Source: Salinispora arenicola (lineage in GTDB: Bacteria; Actinomycetota; Actinomycetes; Mycobacteriales; Micromonosporaceae). From it: a stretch of 64,000 bases of DNA. The notes under the pieces were generated by a model that searched no databases, was not told where the DNA came from, and worked only from the letters and a program-made list of their open reading frames with translations. Both the position numbers and the translations under genes were made by a program. The stretch spans positions 3,038,001-3,102,000 of the forward strand of contig NZ_VFOL01000001.1 of the NCBI RefSeq assembly GCF_006716065.1, read 5' to 3'. Positions within the stretch are counted from its first letter, which is position 1. Each line of letters begins with the position of its first letter. Of this stretch, positions 59,383 through 64,000 are shown one piece after another.

Positions 59383-62300
59383 TCAGAGAACCGGCACCGC
59401 GTCGGTGAGCAGTTGATCGATCTCGGCGAGCACCATGGCCCGGTCGGTGTGAGTCGGGTCAATCAGCGGCTCACCCTGCCGGTCCAGTGCCCCCCACCGC
59501 CCGGCGGCCGTCGCCACCAAGAAGGCCACGGGGTGCACCACCAGCGCCGCGTGCGCTGGTGGCACGACCACCTGCCCGGTTCGGTCCACCACCCCGTACC
59601 GCCCGGCCAGGTCCACGACGGCCAAACCGTCGTCGGTGAAGCCATCCACCTGTGAATCGTCCGCGAGCACGGTGGCGAATCCGTGGTAGCGGGTCGGGAC
59701 CACCAGCCGGCCGGCGCGGTCAACCGCGCCCCACCCCTCCCGGCGAACCACGGCGATCCCGCGCCGGAACGGTCGTACCTCGGCGAAACCCGGTGGCACC
59801 ACGACCTCGCCGTGCGGGTCAATCGCACACCAGCCGCCGGGCTCGCCCTGTGACACCCAGGCCAGCCCATCGGCGAACGGACCGGCTTCCAGCCAGGACG
59901 CCGCCAACACGGTGGTGCCGGTCCGGTCGAGCAACGACCACCGCTGGTCGTCCGGCCGGCGAGCCCAGGCCACGCCCTCCTGGAACGGCTGCACCTCCGC
60001 ATACTCCGCCGCGACGACCAGGTCTCCGTTCGGGTCGGCGTACCCCCAGAGGCTGCCGTCGCGTGCCGGCACCGGCGGTCGTTCCGGCTCCAGTACCTCC
60101 GCCCTGCTACGGGGATACGGCCCGAACCCGGTCGCGGCGGCCCGATCGGCGACCGCGTCCAGACTCACCCGCACCCGGTCCAGCAACGTTGGGTCGGCGG
60201 TACCGCGTAGGTCCAGAGCACGTTCGAAGTGAACGCACGCCTCGACCAGCCGGCCCTGGTCGACGCAGCATCGTCCGGCGTGCTCGTGCAACGCCGCCCG
60301 TAGCCGGTCGGGTAGCTCCGGTGAGTTCGCCTGCGCGAAGAGCCGGTCGGCCTCGTCATACTCGCCCCGCCACCGCAGCACGTGTGCCAGCCGGGCCTGC
60401 GCGAGAGCGGACCGTCGTAACTCGCCGGTGGCCTCCGCGTAGGTCAGGGCCAGCCGGCCGTCCGCCAGGGCGTCGTCCAGGTCGCCAGCCGCCCGGGACA
60501 CCACCGCCCGCAGGCTGAGTAGCCGGGCTCGGGACCGGTTGTCGATGGCCGTGTCGAGTTTCTCGGTGAGGCGGTGCCGGAGACCCCGGAACTGCTCCGG
60601 GTCCGTGACGACCTCGCGGAGCGTGGTCGGGTCCAGCCGCCAGGGATGGTTGGCCAGCACGCGCTCAGGGTCTGCTGGGGCCGTGTCGCCAGCCGGCGGC
60701 ATGTCGTGGCGGGCGGTGGGAGTCGCTACCGCAACCGGTGCCGGCGCCTCCGACGGCGGTGCCACCGTCTTCGGCGTCTCGGCCGGGTCGCCCTCCGGCT
60801 GTGGCGCGGGCGGCGCCGAGATCACCTGGATCGACTCCGCGCTGGGTGACGGTGTGAGCGGTGGCGCGGGCTCGACGAGAACCTGCGCGCCTTCCGGCGC
60901 CGGTTCGGCGTCGGCGTGTGTCGAGTCCGAACTCTCCGTGAGGGCATCGTCGTCAACCGGCGTGGGGCAGTCGTCCACGATGTCGTCGCTGCCGATGACG
61001 GCGGCCGGTGCGGCATGGCCTGGTTGCGTGTTCGCGGCGGTGTCGGTTGGTTCCGTGTTCGCGGTGGCGCGGCCTGGTTCCGCGTCCTCGGCGGTGTCGG
61101 TTGGTTCCGTGTCGTTGGTGGTGTCGGCGACGGCGGCCGGTGCGGCGCGGCCTGGTTGCGTGTTCGCGGCGGTGTCGGTTGGTTCCGTGTTCGCGGTGGC
61201 GCGGCCTGGTTCCGCGTCCTCGGCGGTGTCGGTTGGTTCCGTGTCGTTGGTGGTGTCGGCGACGGCGGCCGGTGCGGTGTCGGTTGGTTCCGTGTCGGCG
61301 GTGGCGCGGCCTGGTGCCGTGTCCTTGGAGGCGCCAGCGGGTGCTGCTGGGGGCGGTGGTGATGTGGCATCCGACCCCTCGGCCGACCGGTCGGATGCGG
61401 CAATCGGCGACGGCGCGGCAGGGTCGGATGGGGCTGGCTTGGAGGGCGATACGGCCGGTCCGAACCAGGCGCCCGGCCCACTTCGACCTGGCGGCGGTCC
61501 CGCGGCGGGCGCGGGTTCGGCGGTGAGTGGCGGTGAAGCTGGCGGCGGAACGTACCGTCGTGGCTGCCATGGCGCGGTGCCTGACGGCGGCCCGGTCTCC
61601 CGATCGGCTCCGGTGTCCGTCCGCGCCTGGTCCGGCCGGTCCCGGTGGTTCCCCGCCGCCGGTGAGACCGGCCGGACCGGCGGTGGGCCAGCCATCCCCG
61701 GAACGGGAGGCGGTGGCCGGCGGGGTACGTCGTCCCCTGGGTGGCCCTGGGGCGGGCGGGGCGGCGGAGGCGTCCCGGTGGTGCCGGATGCCGGTCGGCT
61801 GGGCGCGCCGGACGTTGGTCCGTTCGGCGCGCCGGACACCGGGCGGCCATACGGGGCTCTCGGCGTGTCGGTCGGAAGTCCGCCCTGACGTGATCGGCTG
61901 GGCGGCGGGAGGGGTGGCCCATGCGGTCTTCCGCGCTGGGGGGCAGGCTGGTCCGGACCTGGCCGGGGTGGGCCGGGTGGTGGCCAGGGTGCGGCTGTGT
62001 CCGGTCGCCGGTTGGGGTTTGGCGGCTGGGCCGCGTACCGGCCGGGGTGGTGGCCCGGTCCGGGCGCCGCGTCCCGGTGCGGGCTGGGCGCATCGCGCCC
62101 GGCGGGGTGGCCGGAGCCGGCCGGATGCCGTCGCGGGTACGGGTTGACGTCCCCGTCGCGCGTCGCCCCGCTCCAGTCCGGCTTTGAGCGGCCGTCACCG
62201 CTGAGGGGCGGCTCACCGGGGCGTCCACGATCCGGGCCGCCGGGCCGCCCCCACGGGTAGCGCGTCCCGGGCGGCGGCTCCCCGGCATCTCGGCCGAAGG

Positions 62301-62862
62301 CGTAGCGGTCATGCCCCCGGGGCAGTTCCTCGTCCGGTTCGGGTAGCCAGCCCGGTTCCGGGTGCCGGGCGGGGGAGACCGGCTGATCCCGCCCGCCGGA
62401 CTCGTGCCGTGGGCGCCGGTCGTCGTACCGGCCGTGGGGCGCGTAACGACCGCGCCCGGTCTCGTCCCGGTTGCCCCGTTCCCAGGGGGGCTCGCCGCCG
62501 CGGGCGTTGAGCGGCTCCGGTCGGCGGCCCCGGTCGTCTACCCGGGGCAGCTCGCCCCGGCGGTACGTCTCGTCGTGGGGACGCCGGTACGTCTCGTCGT
62601 CGTGACGTGCGCGGCGGTCGTCCTGTTCGTCCCAGGACCGGCCGACGTAGGTCCCGTCGGGGCGGGTCGGCGCGAGCGGGGGTATCTCGGCTCGGCCGAC
62701 GACGGCAGCCCGCCCGCGCGGGGCGGGTCGTGGGGTGTGCTCGATACCGATGTCGCCGGGGTAGCGTTGGCCGGGGAACTGGGGACGCCACTCGTTGGTC
62801 GGCTCGAACATCCAGGGCGGCTCGGCGGCATGATGCCATCGGTCACTGTAGCCGCGGTTCAT
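59383..62862 (-). CDS. Very long proline-rich protein with TPR and WG repeats
   Basis: From ATG 62862 the product has 1159 residues in three parts. The first (1 to about 480) is Pro/Arg/Gly-rich and looks disordered. The second (about 480-715) is acidic, rich in Thr/Glu/Pro/Ala and contains a 44-residue tandem repeat. The third starts with TPR-like helices (about 720-915: SRARLLSLRAVVSRAAGDLDD, RSALAQARLAHVLRWRGEYDEADRLF) and ends with WG (beta-hairpin) repeats such as DGSLWGYADPNGDLVV, GWGAVDRAGRLVVP and GRWGALDRQGEPLIDP. No signal peptide is visible, so the location is uncertain. Function unknown; such architecture suggests a protein-binding scaffold. The start is uncertain because the ribosome site is weak. 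Confidence 0.75.
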   Translation of the reverse strand: MNRGYSDRWHHAAEPPWMFEPTNEWRPQFPGQRYPGDIGIEHTPRPAPRGRAAVVGRAEIPPLAPTRPDGTYVGRSWDEQDDRRARHDDETYRRPHDETYRRGELPRVDDRGRRPEPLNARGGEPPWERGNRDETGRGRYAPHGRYDDRRPRHESGGRDQPVSPARHPEPGWLPEPDEELPRGHDRYAFGRDAGEPPPGTRYPWGRPGGPDRGRPGEPPLSGDGRSKPDWSGATRDGDVNPYPRRHPAGSGHPAGRDAPSPHRDAAPGPGHHPGRYAAQPPNPNRRPDTAAPWPPPGPPRPGPDQPAPQRGRPHGPPLPPPSRSRQGGLPTDTPRAPYGRPVSGAPNGPTSGAPSRPASGTTGTPPPPRPPQGHPGDDVPRRPPPPVPGMAGPPPVRPVSPAAGNHRDRPDQARTDTGADRETGPPSGTAPWQPRRYVPPPASPPLTAEPAPAAGPPPGRSGPGAWFGPAVSPSKPAPSDPAAPSPIAASDRSAEGSDATSPPPPAAPAGASKDTAPGRATADTEPTDTAPAAVADTTNDTEPTDTAEDAEPGRATANTEPTDTAANTQPGRAAPAAVADTTNDTEPTDTAEDAEPGRATANTEPTDTAANTQPGHAAPAAVIGSDDIVDDCPTPVDDDALTESSDSTHADAEPAPEGAQVLVEPAPPLTPSPSAESIQVISAPPAPQPEGDPAETPKTVAPPSEAPAPVAVATPTARHDMPPAGDTAPADPERVLANHPWRLDPTTLREVVTDPEQFRGLRHRLTEKLDTAIDNRSRARLLSLRAVVSRAAGDLDDALADGRLALTYAEATGELRRSALAQARLAHVLRWRGEYDEADRLFAQANSPELPDRLRAALHEHAGRCCVDQGRLVEACVHFERALDLRGTADPTLLDRVRVSLDAVADRAAATGFGPYPRSRAEVLEPERPPVPARDGSLWGYADPNGDLVVAAEYAEVQPFQEGVAWARRPDDQRWSLLDRTGTTVLAASWLEAGPFADGLAWVSQGEPGGWCAIDPHGEVVVPPGFAEVRPFRRGIAVVRREGWGAVDRAGRLVVPTRYHGFATVLADDSQVDGFTDDGLAVVDLAGRYGVVDRTGQVVVPPAHAALVVHPVAFLVATAAGRWGALDRQGEPLIDPTHTDRAMVLAEIDQLLTDAVPVL
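61001..61290. repeat. 132-bp tandem repeat inside the WG-repeat gene
   Basis: Two nearly identical 132-bp copies begin at 61001 and 61133, and a partial third begins at 61265. They encode a 44-residue unit (APAAVADTTNDTEPTDTAED and its continuation). The unit itself contains shorter internal repeats of EPTDTA. The period is a multiple of three, so copy-number change keeps the frame. Confidence 0.85.
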
Positions 62863-63333
62863 CCGCGCGTCCCGTCGCCGGTCGGGACAACGGTGCTGCC
62901 GTGACCCACACCTACTGGCGGGACTGCACGACCAAGGGGCGTACGTTCGCTTACAGGCGCGCTCCGATGACCGGCTCGCGTCCGCTCGCTCACGGCGATT
63001 GTCACCTCGTTGCACCTTGTCGCGCTGTGCGCCCGCCGGCCGGTAGCGCCTCGTCCGGCATGGCGTAGCTGCGGAGGAGGGTAGCGGCGTCGGCTTGGTC
63101 GCCGCCACCGTGACGCCCGTTGCGGACCTCAAACGTTATCCCATGTTCCGGATATTTGGGCTGTAATCGGATCAGTTTCGGCGGCAAGGAAGCTATCGGT
63201 AGCGCTCAGAAGGTCTACAGAGTGTGCACCTCGGGTATCAGCGTGCGCGGATGTCGCGCGGGCAGCCCGAGACAGCCGGAGGCGGCCGAGCGGGTGCCTG
63301 GTGGGACGGCACACTCGTCGAGTTCGTTGCCGA
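62863..63333. other. Gene-free stretch upstream of WG-repeat gene
   Basis: No gene is supported. The part 63120-63230 is clearly poorer in GC than its surroundings and may contain promoters for the WG-repeat gene or an untranslated RNA, but no structure was clear enough to name. Confidence 0.4.
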
Positions 63334-63435
63334 GAGGAACGCCGGCTACCGAGGAACGCCGGCTACCGAGGAACGCCGGCTACCGAGGAACGCCGGCTAC
63401 CGAGGAACGCCGGCTACCGAGGAACGCCGGCTAAC
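63334..63435. repeat. Six tandem copies of a 17-bp unit
   Basis: The unit GAGGAACGCCGGCTACC is repeated six times without spacer from 63334; the last copy ends CTAAC. Each unit contains the palindrome GCCGGC. It lies between genes and is a variable-number tandem repeat candidate. Confidence 0.9.
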
Positions 63436-63549
63436 GGGTGGCGTTGGCGCGTCGGGCCGCATTGGCGTTGACCCCGGTGCGGCGATCCGGTCGGTCGCCG
63501 CTCGGTCGGGAGCCAAAGGACCGCCGCCGGCTGTAGGCGGCGCGTGCCG

Positions 63550-64000
63550 TCAAACCGGGTCGCCGATGGCGACACGTGGTACCGGGGCACGCATCCGGCG
63601 GAAGGTGATCGATCGCATGATCGCGTAGAGGTAGAGCGAGCCCATTCGCTGCCCGGTGTTCGGAAAACGTTCCCGGACGAGCTTCTTGATCTTCCGTGAG
63701 ATCAGGATCGAGTCGATGATCAGAGCGAATGCGAGTGCCACCCACAGGATGTTGGAGGCGAGCCGGACCTCCGGCGGCATCGCCTGGTTCGAGCCGAGCA
63801 ACACGATCAGCGCGCCACCGAAGAACCAGGTCCCCACCGTGCGCCGGGAGTCGACCACGTTGCGGGCGAGCAGCCGCTCCGGCCCTCGGTCCCGGGGGCC
63901 GCCCTCGCGCCGGAACTCGGTGGCCGCCTCGGCCCGCAGCCGGCGTCGCTCCTCGCGTCGCTCCTGCTTGTTCAGCGGCTTCCCCGCTGCGGCGGGACGT
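63550..64000 (-). CDS. DUF3043 membrane protein, N-terminus beyond window
   Basis: The frame ends at 63550 and remains open to the window edge, giving the last 150 residues. The sequence GKPLNKQERREERRRLRAEA, then RDRGPERLLARNVVDSRRTVGTWFFGGALIVLL, a second membrane segment (ILWVALAFALIIDSILI) and RKIKKLVRERFP are typical of DUF3043 proteins, which have a basic cytoplasmic N-terminus and two membrane segments. They are actinobacteria-specific and of unknown role. The internal ATG at 63858 would start after the conserved basic region and is not the true start. Confidence 0.85.
   Translation of the reverse strand, partial: RPAAAGKPLNKQERREERRRLRAEAATEFRREGGPRDRGPERLLARNVVDSRRTVGTWFFGGALIVLLGSNQAMPPEVRLASNILWVALAFALIIDSILISRKIKKLVRERFPNTGQRMGSLYLYAIMRSITFRRMRAPVPRVAIGDPV

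Noticed and set aside
59652..62147. Plus-strand frames across the WG-repeat gene
   Set aside because: They are Gly/Ala/Arg-rich antisense frames; the minus strand has the TPR and WG motifs.
63129..63434. Frames reading through the 17-bp repeat as peptide repeats
   Set aside because: The unit length is not a multiple of three, so the peptide changes frame with each copy and no ribosome site is present.
63334..63435. CRISPR-like array
   Set aside because: The 17-bp units follow each other with no spacers and no cas genes are present, so this is a simple tandem repeat.

Overview
The window is high-GC actinobacterial DNA and fits a Micromonosporaceae chromosome (Micromonospora or Salinispora type). 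The evidence is strong codon bias to G/C, mycobacterial-style gene sets (glnE with two glutamine synthetases, mptB-like mannosyltransferases, an F420-dependent enzyme), a fused CobU-CobT protein and a DUF3043 protein. Family names come from recognising protein sequences by eye; no database search was run.

Positions 1 to about 7990 are the right part of an integrative conjugative element of the actinomycete type (AICE). It carries small element proteins, an FtsK/TraB-like DNA translocase, a multi-pass spread protein, a GGDEF diguanylate cyclase, a RepSA-type replication initiator, an excisionase reading frame broken by an in-frame TGA, and a tyrosine integrase. The left end lies outside the window. 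No tRNA or duplicated attachment core was found.

Positions 8168 to 27621 are chromosomal: a methyltransferase, an F420H2:NADP oxidoreductase, two tandem lipoprotein paralogues, panB, nadE, glnA2, a secreted small protein, a divergent S66 peptidase / amidotransferase pair, glnE, a membrane protein, two tandem mptB-like genes and glnA. GlnA, GlnA2 and their adenylyltransferase GlnE lie within 14 kb. glnA has a four-half-site GlnR-type box exactly where an activator should bind.

Positions 27874 to 39252 hold the RDD / DUF4191 / lipA / lipB / TIGR01777 neighbourhood, split by a 5 kb block. That block contains a three-gene operon (nitric oxide synthase oxygenase, flavohaemoglobin, coiled-coil DivIVA-like protein) and a membrane glycosyltransferase-like gene. 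The NO operon is the most interesting system in the window.

Positions 39298 to 64000 carry an aldo/keto reductase with a MerR-type operator, a CapA-family protein, a MerR regulator, a FUSC protein, proS, sucB, lpdA, pepA, gcvT, cobalamin nucleotide-loop genes (cobUT, cobS), an M50 protease, a second aldo/keto reductase, a very long TPR/WG-repeat protein with a 132-bp tandem repeat, a 17-bp intergenic tandem repeat and a partial DUF3043 gene. Seventeen chromosomal genes have a TANNNT -10 hexamer ending 6 to 8 nt before the start codon, which predicts leaderless mRNAs. No rRNA, tRNA, CRISPR array or insertion sequence was recognised.
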